NCBI GenBank assembly: GCA_009840635.1
Contig: VXNL01000104.1
Location: 1-40,886, forward strand
Reading direction: 5' to 3'
Source: Acidobacteriota bacterium
GTDB lineage: Bacteria; Acidobacteriota; Vicinamibacteria; Marinacidobacterales; Marinacidobacteraceae
DNA: 40,886 nt
Shown: piece after piece, positions 15,411 to 23,907 of the stretch
Layout of the letters: every line of letters begins with the position of its first letter
How positions within the stretch are numbered: the stretch's first letter is position 1
Program-made: the position numbers and the translations under genes
The notes under the pieces: generated by a model
The model's database searches: none
What the model was told of the DNA's origin: nothing
What the model saw: only the letters and a program-made list of their open reading frames with translations

Positions 15411-16588
15411 CGGGAGCCGCGCCCGGCGGACCCGGGAAGCGGCGCGACGAGCGCCTGCCGGTAGACCTCCTTCAGGGGAACCCCGGCGTCCTCGGCGACG
15501 CGGCGGCAGTCCTCGAACTCGGGAGCGCGGTTCACCACCGTCCCGTCGCGCATCCCCAGTTTGAGCCCCACCGTTCCCCAGGGGGTTTCGACCGAAACCA
15601 CCCGGCGGTCCAGCGTTTCCCGCTCGGCCTCGGTGATCCGGACGCCGAGCGTCGTGCTCTCCGAAAAAAGCACGGATATCACCGCCTCCCGGCGGGCCGG
15701 ATCCACGAGCGCCGTCAGCACGAGCCCGGGCCGGCCCTTTTTCATCTGCACCGGGGTAAAGAAGGCGTCCCGCGCCCCCGCCGCCAGCAGGCGCTCGAGC
15801 AGGTGCGGCGCGATCTCGGGCTGCAGGTCGTCGAGCGTCGCCTCGATGACGTCCACCATCCTGCCCAGACGGTCGGGAGCGGCCCCGAGCACCGCCCGCA
15901 GCGCGTTCGGCCGTCCCTCCCGGGGATCCGCGGAGCCGAGGCCGTACCCGATGCGTTCCGGGGTCATCGCCGGCCAGCCGCCGAAGGAGTCGGCGAGCCC
16001 GGTCAGGACCGCTCCCGTCGGGGTGGTGCGCTCGAAGCCGGACCCGTCCGAGAAGGTGGGAACGCCGCGGAGCAGCAGGCCGGTCGCCGGCGCAGGGATC
16101 TCCAGGGTGCCGTGCTCGGCCTCGACCGAGCCGCTGCCGAGATTGACGGCCGAGGCGACGACGCGGTCCGGAGCGAGGTGGGCGACCCCGGCGACGGCGC
16201 CCACGATGTCCACCAGCGTGTCGAGGGAGCCCAGTTCGTGAAGGTGCACCGACTCGGCGGTCTTCCCGTGCACCTGCCCCTCCGCTTCGAAAATGCGCCG
16301 CAGCAACAGGGCCGTCCGCTTCCGGACCTCGCCGTCGAGCCCGCTCCGCTCCAGCACGGCGAGGAAATCGCGCAGGTAGCGGTGGCCGCGGTCGTCCGGC
16401 GCCTCGACGTGGGCCTTGATCCCGCGGAGTCCGCCCCGCGAACCCTCTTCGAACGAGACCGACACCGGCGAGCGCAGCGCGGCAACGGTCTCGGAAAGAA
16501 CCTCGGGCGGTACGCCCACGTCCACGAGCGCGCCGAGCAGCATGTCCCCCGACACGCCGGCGGAAAGGTCGAGGTAGAGGACGCGCAA
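15407..16588 (-). CDS. larC: LarC, nickel insertase for the nickel-pincer cofactor
   Basis: The 393-residue protein inserts Ni into the pyridinium bis-thiocarboxylate cofactor used by LarA-type racemases. Recognised by LYLDLSAGVSGDMLLGALVDVG at the start (residues 4 onward), the histidine-rich VHLHELGSLDTLVDIVGA, and FERTTPTGAVLTGL. The C-terminal part has LLERLLAAGARDAFFTPVQM. In Lactiplantibacillus the gene is split by a programmed frameshift; here it is one uninterrupted frame. The only suitable start is TTG at 16588. A TAGAAT box lies 12 bases upstream. LarA, LarB and LarE are not in the window. It begins the five-gene minus operon and diverges from a Fur-family regulator. Confidence 0.9.
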   Translation of the reverse strand: MRVLYLDLSAGVSGDMLLGALVDVGVPPEVLSETVAALRSPVSVSFEEGSRGGLRGIKAHVEAPDDRGHRYLRDFLAVLERSGLDGEVRKRTALLLRRIFEAEGQVHGKTAESVHLHELGSLDTLVDIVGAVAGVAHLAPDRVVASAVNLGSGSVEAEHGTLEIPAPATGLLLRGVPTFSDGSGFERTTPTGAVLTGLADSFGGWPAMTPERIGYGLGSADPREGRPNALRAVLGAAPDRLGRMVDVIEATLDDLQPEIAPHLLERLLAAGARDAFFTPVQMKKGRPGLVLTALVDPARREAVISVLFSESTTLGVRITEAERETLDRRVVSVETPWGTVGLKLGMRDGTVVNRAPEFEDCRRVAEDAGVPLKEVYRQALVAPLPGSAGRGSR

Positions 16589-16600
16589 GGGGCGCGACGG

Positions 16601-16606
16601 ATTCTA
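16601..16606 (-). promoter_or_regulatory. Candidate -10 element of larC
   Basis: TAGAAT on the minus strand ends 12 bases before the TTG start and has no Shine-Dalgarno after it. The following AATCCGTCGCGC is shared exactly with the sequence before the TTG of the lipoprotein gene at 34216. This supports both starts. Confidence 0.4.
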
Positions 16607-16732
16607 GAAGCGCCGCGGCCGCTCCCGCTGCGGGTCCGGGTGCCCCGGGACTCCGGAGCCGATAGTCTTGGCAGTGCGGTTCGCCCGGTTGCCGGACCGG
16701 AATGACCGTCGCGCCAGCGGCCGCTTCCGCCC

Positions 16733-17209
16733 ATGAGCACGTTCGTCCCCACTCCGCCGAGCGCCGCCTCGATGCGCGAAGAGGCGTTCCGCCGCCTCGA
16801 GGAGTTCACCCGGGAACGGGGACTCAAGAAGTCCCGCCAGCGGGAACTCATCCTGGACCGCTTCCTGGGCATGGGAGGACACGTCTCGGCCGACGACCTG
16901 CACGGCCACGTGCGGGAAGCCGACGCCTCGATCGGCCGCACCACCGTGTATCGCGCCCTCCGGCTCTTCTGCGAAGCGCACATCGCCTCCTCGATCGACC
17001 TGAAGGACGGGCTGACCCGCTTCGAGCCGGCCCTTTCCCGCGGTCACCACGACCACCTCATCTGCGTTCGCTGCGGCCGCATCGACGAGTTCCTCTCGGA
17101 GCAGGTGGAGCGGCGGCAGGAGGAGATCGCGGCGGAGCACGGCTACCGGCTGGTGTGGCACCGCCACCAGCTCTACGGCGTCTGCGGCAACTGCGAAGCC
17201 GACGCCTGA
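16733..17209 (+). CDS. Fur family metal-responsive regulator
   Basis: The 158-residue protein has an N-terminal winged helix (SRQRELILDRF, ADASIGRTTVYRALRLF) and a C-terminal metal-binding and dimerisation domain. The HHDH motif is at 105-108. Two CxxC pairs, C111/C114 and C151/C154, form a structural zinc site. Family members sense iron, zinc, nickel, manganese or peroxide; the metal cannot be decided here. It is divergent from larC with 144 bp between them, so it may control larC, which would suit nickel sensing. It is convergent with radC (13 bp). ATG at 16733 is used; a downstream ATG would remove a 13-residue non-conserved N-terminus. Confidence 0.88.
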   Translation: MSTFVPTPPSAASMREEAFRRLEEFTRERGLKKSRQRELILDRFLGMGGHVSADDLHGHVREADASIGRTTVYRALRLFCEAHIASSIDLKDGLTRFEPALSRGHHDHLICVRCGRIDEFLSEQVERRQEEIAAEHGYRLVWHRHQLYGVCGNCEADA

Positions 17210-17222
17210 AACCCGGACGGAG

Positions 17223-17960
17223 TCACAGTTCGCCGGCTTCGCTGAAGCTGTGCCATTTCCCGGCTCCGATCACCACGTGATCGAGCACCGGGATCCCCAT
17301 GATCGCTCCCGCTTCCTGGAGGCGCCGGGTGAGTTGCCGGTCCGCCGGCGAGGGGTCGGGATCTCCCGACGGGTGATTGTGGAAGAGGATCAGCGATACC
17401 GCCTGGTAGGCCGCCGCGAGCCGGAAGAGATCGCGGGGGTGGACCGGAGCGCCGGTCAGCGAGCCGCGCGAGACGATCTCGGCGCGGCGCAGGCAACCGC
17501 GGCTGTCGAGCATAAGAACGCCGAACTCTTCGACGTCGCGGTTCCCGAACCGCGCGATGAGGTAGCGCGCCACTTCGCCCGGACCGCGAAAGCAGGGGAG
17601 ATGGTCGTCGTCGGGATAACCGGCGCGGCGGCCCAGCTCCAGGGCGGCGGCCAGCCGCACGAGCCGCGCTGGGGAAAGCCGGTGCGCCAACTGGCCGAGC
17701 GGCGCCTGGCTGAGCGGCGCCACGCCACCCAGGTCGTCGAGGAGACGGCGGGCGAGGGCGTCTCCCCCCGGCCCGAGCACGAGGCCGAGCAGTTCGGCGC
17801 TGGAGAGGGATCGCGCCCCGTTCTCGAGGAGCCGGTTGCCGGGCGTGTCCGCCGGGACGCGCCGGCGGCGTTCCGGGACGCGGGCCGGATAGCGCGGCGC
17901 CCTCCGCCGGGGCGGAGCCGTATGCGCAGCGGGCCGACGGACCAGAGCCGGACGCGTCAA
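17223..17960 (-). CDS. RadC family JAMM/MPN+ domain protein
   Basis: The protein is about 245 residues. It has an N-terminal helix-hairpin-helix-like region (NRLLENGARSLSSAELLGLVL) and a C-terminal JAB/MPN domain. The metal motif HNHPSGDPDPSPAD (His-x-His-x7-Asp-type) is intact, and DHVVIGAG follows near the C-terminus. Despite its name, the family is not established in DNA repair; a role in processing recombination intermediates is suspected. No ATG or GTG is usable; TTG at 17960 overlaps the GNAT stop as TTGA, giving an N-terminus about 30 residues longer than usual, basic and probably unstructured. Last gene of the selB-led minus operon. Confidence 0.85.
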   Translation of the reverse strand: MTRPALVRRPAAHTAPPRRRAPRYPARVPERRRRVPADTPGNRLLENGARSLSSAELLGLVLGPGGDALARRLLDDLGGVAPLSQAPLGQLAHRLSPARLVRLAAALELGRRAGYPDDDHLPCFRGPGEVARYLIARFGNRDVEEFGVLMLDSRGCLRRAEIVSRGSLTGAPVHPRDLFRLAAAYQAVSLILFHNHPSGDPDPSPADRQLTRRLQEAGAIMGIPVLDHVVIGAGKWHSFSEAGEL

Positions 17961-18547
17961 GCCGGAGGTCGGCAGCGCTGGCGGAAGACCCGGGCGGTGG
18001 AACACACCCCCGTCATCCAGGCAGCGTAAGGGGAAGCGTCCAGGGCCGGCGCGAACCCGGCGCGGAGGAGGACCCGCTCCGACGCGGGATTGCCGGACGC
18101 CACCAGGGCGAACAGGTCGGCTCCCGCAAACCGGACCGCCGCGAACCGCACGGCGCTCCCGACCGCCTCGGTCGCGTAGCCGAGCCCCCACACCGGCCGC
18201 GCGAAGCAGTAGCCGATCTCGACGAGACCGGGCGCCCGCTCAAGGAGGCTGAGGCCCCCGCGCACCCGGGAACTCGCTCGCTCGACGACGGCCAGGTCGT
18301 AGAGCGAGGTGCCGGGGGCGCGCGTCTGGGCGATCACCAGCCGGAGGAAGGAGCGCGTCTCCGCCGGGCCGTTCGGTCCCCAGCGGAGGTGCCGGGTCAC
18401 CTCGGGATCGCTCGCGTACTCGTGGACGTCGGCGAAGTCCGATTCCCGGAAAGGACGGAGGATGAGCCGCTCGGTCCCGAGCGGCAGGCCGGGCGGCCAG
18501 CCGCCGGCGGCTGCCGGAGACGGCGCCATCGGGCGGGCGGACTTCAC
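17957..18547 (-). CDS. GNAT family N-acetyltransferase (RimJ-like)
   Basis: The 196-residue protein has the RimJ/RimL-type opening TERLILRPFRESDFADVHEY and the acetyl-CoA loop region GYCFARPVWGLGYATEAV. The C-terminal SGNPASERVLLRAGF, in which an asparagine-serine step precedes the last helix, is also typical. It acetylates an unknown amine, possibly a protein N-terminus or small molecule. The start is GTG at 18547; an in-frame ATG at 18529 is equally possible. It overlaps radC by four bases and follows the SRPBCC gene by about 30 bp. Confidence 0.85.
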   Translation of the reverse strand: MKSARPMAPSPAAAGGWPPGLPLGTERLILRPFRESDFADVHEYASDPEVTRHLRWGPNGPAETRSFLRLVIAQTRAPGTSLYDLAVVERASSRVRGGLSLLERAPGLVEIGYCFARPVWGLGYATEAVGSAVRFAAVRFAGADLFALVASGNPASERVLLRAGFAPALDASPYAAWMTGVCSTARVFRQRCRPPA

Positions 18548-18576
18548 GGGAGCGGCTGAGGTTCCACGAGAGGCCG

Positions 18577-19026
18577 TTAGCCGGCCGACTCCGCCGTTCG
18601 CTTCAGATCTTCAAGGTCCTGTTCGAGCGCCTTCTTCACGCTCTTCAGCATCAGCCCGCCGAGCACCGAGAAGAGCCGCGCGACCAGGTTCAGCGGACGG
18701 GCGCCGAACACGAACGTGACACGGGTCCGCTCGCCTTCGGGAACGAAGGTGATCTCGGTCCGGTAGTGCGCCCCGTGCGACTCCGCCTCGACCACGTACG
18801 ACCGCGGCGGATCGAAGCCGGTGACCCACATCTCCTCGGTGGCCTGCTTGCCGTAGAGGGTGCGGGTCTCCCGCCAACGGGTCCCCGCTCCGAAGGGGCC
18901 GTCGCTCAGGACTTCCACCGAGTCGATGCCCGACATCGTTTCCGACAGGCCCGCCAGATCGGTGGCGACCTCGAAGACGCGCTCGGGAGGCGCCGCGATC
19001 GTCGTTTGGACTTCTACGCTCGGCAT
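18577..19026 (-). CDS. SRPBCC (START-like) family protein
   Basis: The 149-residue polyketide cyclase/START-like protein opens with VEVQTTIAAPPERVFEVATD, the standard first strand and helix of the fold. It continues with GAGTRWRET and a long C-terminal helix (LMLKSVKKALEQDLEDLKRTAE). These proteins bind hydrophobic small molecules or lipids; no ligand can be assigned. TAGACT lies nine bases before the ATG and no Shine-Dalgarno is seen, suggesting a separate leaderless transcript inside the operon. It is followed closely by the GNAT gene. Confidence 0.85.
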   Translation of the reverse strand: MPSVEVQTTIAAPPERVFEVATDLAGLSETMSGIDSVEVLSDGPFGAGTRWRETRTLYGKQATEEMWVTGFDPPRSYVVEAESHGAHYRTEITFVPEGERTRVTFVFGARPLNLVARLFSVLGGLMLKSVKKALEQDLEDLKRTAESAG

Positions 19027-19035
19027 GGGCCGGGG

Positions 19036-19041
19036 AGTCTA
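19036..19041 (-). promoter_or_regulatory. Candidate -10 element of the SRPBCC gene
   Basis: TAGACT on the minus strand ends nine bases before the ATG at 19026. The 40-bp gap to the serine hydrolase stop contains no Shine-Dalgarno. The arrangement matches the second cyclodeaminase-family gene at 3192. Confidence 0.35.
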
Positions 19042-19066
19042 AGCCGGGCGGACGGACTCGCCTCGG

Positions 19067-20470
19067 TCAGTCGGAAACCCGGGGATAGCGGGTGGTAACC
19101 CCGCCGGACGTGAGGGTCAACGCGGGCGCGCTGTCCTCCGGTCCGGACTCGCAGACGATCCGGGTGAAGGGGTCGCCGTCCGGATGGAAGACCCCCTCGC
19201 CCACCGGCACGAGCCGCTCTCCGAAGCCGAACAACGCGCCGTCTTCGAAGCGGAGGGTGACCGGCCCCCGGCCCGGGTTGTAGGTGCCCGCACAGCGCCG
19301 GAGTTCGGCTTCGGAGACTTCGATCTCGTTCACCACAAGCTGTTCCATTCCCAGCGCCGCCCGGGCGATCCGGTTCTCGAGCAACCCGGGCCTCCCGGAG
19401 CCGGAGTTGATGAGGACCGCGATGCCGAGGTCCTCCTCGGGATAGAGCGCGAGTTCGGCGCGAAACCCGTTGATTCCCCCGCCGTGGGAAATCTTGGCGA
19501 GACCATGCTCCTCCGAGATGCCGAGGCCGTAGCCGTAGTGGACCGGATCCTCGTTCACCAGGCTCCCGCGCGCCGTCATGCGCTCATAGCCGGCGGGGCT
19601 CACCGCCTGTCCCGAGGCCAGCGCCCGCTGCCAGGCGAGCAGGTCCAGCACGCTCGCGCCCATCGACCCGGCCGCGTAGGGCAGCTCCATGCTCAGCGGC
19701 TCGTCGTTCACGAAACCGCCGTCCTCGCCGACTTCGTACCCTTCGGCGCGGCCCGGAACGAGGGGTCCGTTCCTGAGGTAGTGGGTCCGCTCCAGGCCGA
19801 GGGGCCCGAAGAGCCGCGCCTCCAGGAACTCGGTGTAGCTCATCCCCGAGAGGCGTTCGATCAGCACCCCCAGCAGGTAGTAGCCGGAGTTGTTGTACTG
19901 GTAGCGGTCGCCCGGCTCGAACTCGAACGGCGGCTCGGAGAACAGCTCCAGCATCGCCTCGTGGCCGAGGTCGAGGCGGGACCGCTCCCAGAACTCCGGC
20001 ATCTCCGTGTAGCCCTTGATCCCCGAGGTGTGGTTCAGCAGCCGCTCGACCGGCACCTCGAAGCCCTGGGTGTCGTAGTCCGGCAGGTACTCGCGCAGGT
20101 CGGCCGACAGATCCAGTTTTCCCTCCTCGACCAGCAGCATGGCGGCGGCGGCCGTGAACTGCTTGGTGACCGACCCGATGCGGTACACGGTGTCCGCGGT
20201 CGCGGGAACCTCGTTCTCGAGGTCCGCGTAGCCGAAACCGCCGGCGAAGACGACCTCGCCGCCGCGCTGCACCCCGATCGAGATCCCGGGGGCCGGGTGG
20301 TCGCGCAGAGCGTTCTGGGCCAGTTCGTAGATCTGACCGGCGAGCGGTTCGTCCGCCCGCCCATAGTGCGCGGGGGAGTCCGCCGGAGGCGACCCGCAGG
20401 CGACGAGCACCGCGAAGGTGCACAGGGCCGGGACTGCGAAAAACGGGCGGGAGGACATGGCCCGGATCAT
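19067..20470 (-). CDS. Serine hydrolase lipoprotein (beta-lactamase/class C PBP-like)
   Basis: The protein is about 467 residues and begins with a lipoprotein signal whose lipobox is LVAC at about residues 21-24 (then GSPP). It is therefore probably anchored in the envelope. The beta-lactamase/D-alanyl-D-alanine carboxypeptidase fold shows the nucleophile motif SVTK, the YNNSGYYLLG tyrosine-asparagine motif and the SHGGG motif in place of KTG. A C-terminal domain of about 90 residues (from about VNEIEVSEAELRRCAGTY) resembles the DUF3471-like beta barrel of related esterases. It could act on D-peptides or esters; true beta-lactamase activity is not implied. The start overlaps the selB stop as ATGA at 20470; an ATG at 20458 is an alternative. 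Confidence 0.88.
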   Translation of the reverse strand: MIRAMSSRPFFAVPALCTFAVLVACGSPPADSPAHYGRADEPLAGQIYELAQNALRDHPAPGISIGVQRGGEVVFAGGFGYADLENEVPATADTVYRIGSVTKQFTAAAAMLLVEEGKLDLSADLREYLPDYDTQGFEVPVERLLNHTSGIKGYTEMPEFWERSRLDLGHEAMLELFSEPPFEFEPGDRYQYNNSGYYLLGVLIERLSGMSYTEFLEARLFGPLGLERTHYLRNGPLVPGRAEGYEVGEDGGFVNDEPLSMELPYAAGSMGASVLDLLAWQRALASGQAVSPAGYERMTARGSLVNEDPVHYGYGLGISEEHGLAKISHGGGINGFRAELALYPEEDLGIAVLINSGSGRPGLLENRIARAALGMEQLVVNEIEVSEAELRRCAGTYNPGRGPVTLRFEDGALFGFGERLVPVGEGVFHPDGDPFTRIVCESGPEDSAPALTLTSGGVTTRYPRVSD

Positions 20471-22386
20471 AGGATCTTCCGCAGATTCCCCACCCGCACC
20501 GTCACCCGCTCGCGGTCCAACCATTCGAGGAGCGGAATCGCGTGCTTGCGGCTGAGGCCGAAGCGCTCCTTGAACCAGGCGACGTCGATGTGCGGGTCGG
20601 CGGCGGCCCGCTCGGCCACGGCGCGCCGCAGCTCGGCGATACACCCGGCATCGAAGTAGAGGCCGGGGCTCACGTCCACCACCCGGCCCTCGCTCAGGAG
20701 CAGGCGGCGCAGGTCGTCCACGAGTTCCGTGGAGACTCCGAGCCGCTCCGCCGCCTCGCCAAGGGTCGGAGGCCTGAATCCCCCCTCGGCCAGCAGGCGG
20801 GCGAAGCCGTCGGAGGCGCGCCGCTCCTCGTCCGTCAGCTCGATTCGCCGGCCCGCCGTTCCAACCGTGTGCCGGGTGAGCTCCACGGCGCCCTCCTCGG
20901 CGAGACCCCGGAGGGCTCCGTCCGCCACCACGCCGGGAACACCGGTCTGTTCCCGGAGCTGCTCGAGCGGCATGCCCGCGCGCAGCCGGTTGTCCGCCTC
21001 CCAGGCGGCGAGCCGGGCGAGCATGCGGTCCTTGAGGGAACGGACGTTCCCGGCCGACAGGAAGACCCGTCCGCCCCCGCCGGAAGGCCCACCCTCGCCG
21101 AACGCCTCGATCTCCCCGCGCCCGGCGAGTTCCGCGACCACCCGCTCCGCATCCGGCGGCCGGATCCCCAGCCGGCGGCGCAGCACCGTCTCGCCGAGGC
21201 CGCGGATCCCGGCCTCCTCGATGAAGGCGGCGGCGGCGCGGGCGCCGGTCACCCCGTCGAGCGCCGCCACCCGGTCGCGCGCCGCCAGGCTCCTGGGAGA
21301 CCGTTTCGGCGGCAACGCGTCCAGGATCCGGCCGCCGCCGATCGTGATCACCGGCGAGTAGCGCCGGATGATGAAGCGGTCCCCGCGGACGGCGGCCAGC
21401 GGCGTCTCAAGGCGCATCTGCACCAGTCCGGAGTCTCCGGGGGCCAACCCCGCCGCTCCCCCGAGGAGCCGCACCCGGGCGAGAGAGGTGGCGGTGCCGA
21501 CATGGAGATGGACGCGGTCCTCATCCTGGACCGGTGCGGACGCCCACCCGAGCACCTCGAGCCGCGCATCGAGCATCCGGGTCGCGCTCAACTCGCCGGG
21601 CGAGCCGACGACGGACCCGCGATCGACCGGGAGCCGTCCGCCGCCGGCCAGGTTCAGCGCGGCCCGCTGCCCGGCGTGGGCCGCCCCGACGGAGGCGCCG
21701 TGGACCTGGAGCCCCCGGACCCGGGCGCGCACGCCCCCGGGGAGGACTTCCACCTCGCTCCCGGCCGCGACGCTGCCCGACACCAGCGTCCCGGTGACCA
21801 CGGAGCCGAAGCCGCGCATGGTGAACGCTCGATCGACGGGCAGCCGGAAGGGGCCGGAGGCGTCGCGGACCCCGGCGGCGCCGGCCGCCGCCGCGAGCGC
21901 GCCGCGGAGTTCGTCGAGCCCCGCCCCCGTCTTCGAGGACACCGGAACCAGGGACGCTTTCGACATCGCCGAGCCGGCAAGCAGTTCGCGCACCTCGAGG
22001 GCGGCGATCTCGATGAACTCCGGATCCTCCACGAGGTCGATCCGGGTCAGCGCCACCACCGCCGACCGCACTCCGAGCAGGCGGCAGATCTCGATGTGTT
22101 CGCGGGTCTGGGGCATCACCGACTCGTCGGCGGCCACCACCAGCAGCACCACGTCGAAGCCGGAGGCGCCGGCGAGCATGTTGCGCACGAACCGCTCGTG
22201 ACCGGGAACGTCCACGAAGCCGTAGTTCACGCCCTGGTGCTCGAGGTGCGCGAAGCCGAGGTCCACCGTGATGCCGCGGGTCTTCTCTTCCTTCAGCCGG
22301 TCCGGGTCGGTGCCGGTGAGCGCCAGCACCAGCGAACTCTTCCCGTGGTCGATGTGGCCGGCGGTGCCGACCACCACGTTTCGCAT
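20467..22386 (-). CDS. selB: SelB, selenocysteine-specific elongation factor
   Basis: The 639-residue translational GTPase delivers selenocysteyl-tRNA to UGA codons marked by a SECIS hairpin. The GTPase domain has GHIDHGKSS (10-18), the switch region [20 protein letters not shown], and TRID in place of NKxD. EF-Tu-like beta domains follow ([16 protein letters not shown]). The C-terminal part has four winged-helix repeats, ending with [23 protein letters not shown], the SECIS-binding region. A TACAAT box is nine bases before the ATG with no Shine-Dalgarno. selA, selD and selC are not in the window. It heads a minus operon with the serine hydrolase. Confidence 0.95.
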   Translation of the reverse strand: MRNVVVGTAGHIDHGKSSLVLALTGTDPDRLKEEKTRGITVDLGFAHLEHQGVNYGFVDVPGHERFVRNMLAGASGFDVVLLVVAADESVMPQTREHIEICRLLGVRSAVVALTRIDLVEDPEFIEIAALEVRELLAGSAMSKASLVPVSSKTGAGLDELRGALAAAAGAAGVRDASGPFRLPVDRAFTMRGFGSVVTGTLVSGSVAAGSEVEVLPGGVRARVRGLQVHGASVGAAHAGQRAALNLAGGGRLPVDRGSVVGSPGELSATRMLDARLEVLGWASAPVQDEDRVHLHVGTATSLARVRLLGGAAGLAPGDSGLVQMRLETPLAAVRGDRFIIRRYSPVITIGGGRILDALPPKRSPRSLAARDRVAALDGVTGARAAAAFIEEAGIRGLGETVLRRRLGIRPPDAERVVAELAGRGEIEAFGEGGPSGGGGRVFLSAGNVRSLKDRMLARLAAWEADNRLRAGMPLEQLREQTGVPGVVADGALRGLAEEGAVELTRHTVGTAGRRIELTDEERRASDGFARLLAEGGFRPPTLGEAAERLGVSTELVDDLRRLLLSEGRVVDVSPGLYFDAGCIAELRRAVAERAAADPHIDVAWFKERFGLSRKHAIPLLEWLDRERVTVRVGNLRKIL

Positions 22387-22395
22387 GCCGTCTCG

Positions 22396-22401
22396 ATTGT
22401 A
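22396..22401 (-). promoter_or_regulatory. Candidate -10 element of selB
   Basis: TACAAT on the minus strand, one mismatch from TATAAT, ends nine bases before the selB ATG. No ribosome-binding site lies in the gap. This is the clearest leaderless-type arrangement in the window. Confidence 0.45.
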
Positions 22402-22476
22402 GGGAACACCGGGGCTCCCCGGGCCCCGGGGCAAAGCGGCGCTGTCTACACTCGCGAGCAGAGAGGGGGGCGCGTC

Positions 22477-22824
22477 GTGATCACCGGAGCCCACATCATC
22501 ATCTCCAGCACCGACCCGGAAGCGGACCGCGCTTTCCTTCGCGACGTGTTCGGATTCAGGCATCTCGATCTCGGGGATGGTTGGCTCGTCTTCGCCCTGC
22601 CGCCCTCCGAGGTCGCGGTCCATCCGGCGGGGCGAAACGACGTCCACGAGCTGTACCTGCTGGTCGAGGACGTCGATGCGCTCGTCAGGGACCTGGCCGC
22701 GCGGGGCGTGGAATGCGACGATCCGCGTCACCTCGATTGGGGACGGTTGACCGCGGTTCCCCTGCCCGGCGGTGGCCGGCTCCCCGTCTACCAGCCGCTC
22801 CACGAGGTGGTCGCCGGCTCCTGA
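22477..22824 (+). CDS. VOC/glyoxalase superfamily protein
   Basis: This 115-residue single-module vicinal-oxygen-chelate protein starts ITGAHIIISSTDPEADRAFLRDVFGF, typical of the beta-alpha-beta opening. It continues with VHELYLLVEDVDALVRDLAARGVEC and RLPVYQP at the end. Such proteins are metal-dependent lyases, dioxygenases or binding proteins for antibiotics; none can be assigned. The start is GTG with a strong GAGGGG ribosome-binding site at 22462-22470. It is divergent from selB across 90 bp and carries its own TACACT -10-like box at 22447. Confidence 0.8.
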   Translation: MITGAHIIISSTDPEADRAFLRDVFGFRHLDLGDGWLVFALPPSEVAVHPAGRNDVHELYLLVEDVDALVRDLAARGVECDDPRHLDWGRLTAVPLPGGGRLPVYQPLHEVVAGS

Positions 22825-22921
22825 CCCGCGGCGGCGCCGCCGGGGACACGCCCGCACGCGGCGAGAGCGGGAATAATCCGCGTTCCGCTACCTTCCCCCT
22901 TCTCCACGGAGGACCCCGGCG

Positions 22922-23788
22922 ATGCTCTTCACGATCCGGAACTCGATGCTCCTGGCCCTTGGGCTTGCCCTGGCTGCCAGCGCCGCCGCGGGGCAGCAAG
23001 GCCCCGAGAAAGGTTCGCTGGTCATCGTCGGCGGCGCGCTCCGCGACAACGCGATCCTCGAACGCTTCATCAGCCTCGCCGGGGGACCGGAAGCCCCCAT
23101 CGTGATCATTCCCACCGCCGGCGGCGAGGACGACTACGACGCGTGGTACGCAGGCGCCCGGCGTTTCCGCAACCTCGGGGCGACGAACATCACCGTCCTC
23201 CACACCTGGGACCGGGAAGAGGCCGAGAGCGAGGAGTTCGCGGCGCCGATCACGAAGGCGCGCGGCGTGTGGTTTCCGGGCGGACGGCAATGGCGGCTCG
23301 TGGATGCCTACGCCGACACCCGCACCGAGCGTGAACTCCACGCGCTGCTCGCCCGGGGCGGCGTCATCGGCGGGTCCTCGGCCGGAGCCACCATCCAGGG
23401 CGAATACCTCGCACGCGGGGATACCAGCGGCAACACCATCATGATGGGCGACCACGAAGAGGGCTTCGCGTTCTTCCGCGGAACGGCGATCGACCAGCAC
23501 CTGCTGGTGCGGAACCGCCATTTCGACCTGCTGGAGATCATCGCGGCCCGACCCGAGCTGCTCGGGATCGGGATCGACGAGGACACGGCCATCGTGGTCC
23601 GCGGGAACGGCTTCGAAGTGATCGGCCAGGGCTACGTCGCGATCTACGACAACACGCGAGAGCTGCCGAACGGCGGGACCTTCTACTTCCTCATGCCCGG
23701 TGACCGCTACAACATCGAGACCCGGGAGCCGCTCCGGCTGCAGTACGGCGAAAACGCCTTCACCACCACCGTCAAGAAGAAGCGCTGA
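22922..23788 (+). CDS. Exported cyanophycinase-like protein (peptidase family S51)
   Basis: The 288-residue protein has an N-terminal signal peptide (about residues 1-24, ending AAAG). The family core is KGSLVIVGGAL, then IPTAGG and ARGVWFPGGRQWRLVDAY. The nucleophile elbow GGSSAGA has the catalytic serine at about 153. GIGIDEDTAIVV follows. Cyanophycinases release beta-Asp-Arg dipeptides from the storage polymer cyanophycin; exported forms are thought to use polymer released by other organisms. No cyanophycin synthetase is present here. A GGAGGA ribosome-binding site precedes the ATG. The gene stands alone on plus. Confidence 0.88.
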   Translation: MLFTIRNSMLLALGLALAASAAAGQQGPEKGSLVIVGGALRDNAILERFISLAGGPEAPIVIIPTAGGEDDYDAWYAGARRFRNLGATNITVLHTWDREEAESEEFAAPITKARGVWFPGGRQWRLVDAYADTRTERELHALLARGGVIGGSSAGATIQGEYLARGDTSGNTIMMGDHEEGFAFFRGTAIDQHLLVRNRHFDLLEIIAARPELLGIGIDEDTAIVVRGNGFEVIGQGYVAIYDNTRELPNGGTFYFLMPGDRYNIETREPLRLQYGENAFTTTVKKKR

Positions 23789-23907
23789 TTCCAGCTCGCG
23801 TCCGGCGGGCGCCGGGGCCGTTCCGTCCCGGGGGCCAGGACCCGCCCGTTGTGACGACTTGGTGAACCGCCCGCGCGCAGAGTCGCGTGAAGCGCCGAGG
23901 CGGGCCT

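Noticed and set aside
19067..20470. Antibiotic-resistance beta-lactamase
   Set aside because: The HGG motif and C-terminal extra domain fit the broad class C-like esterase/peptidase group; resistance cannot be claimed.
20542..22476. Plus-strand frame running across selB into the VOC protein
   Set aside because: Antisense shadow of selB; the VOC gene starts at GTG 22477 with its own ribosome-binding site.
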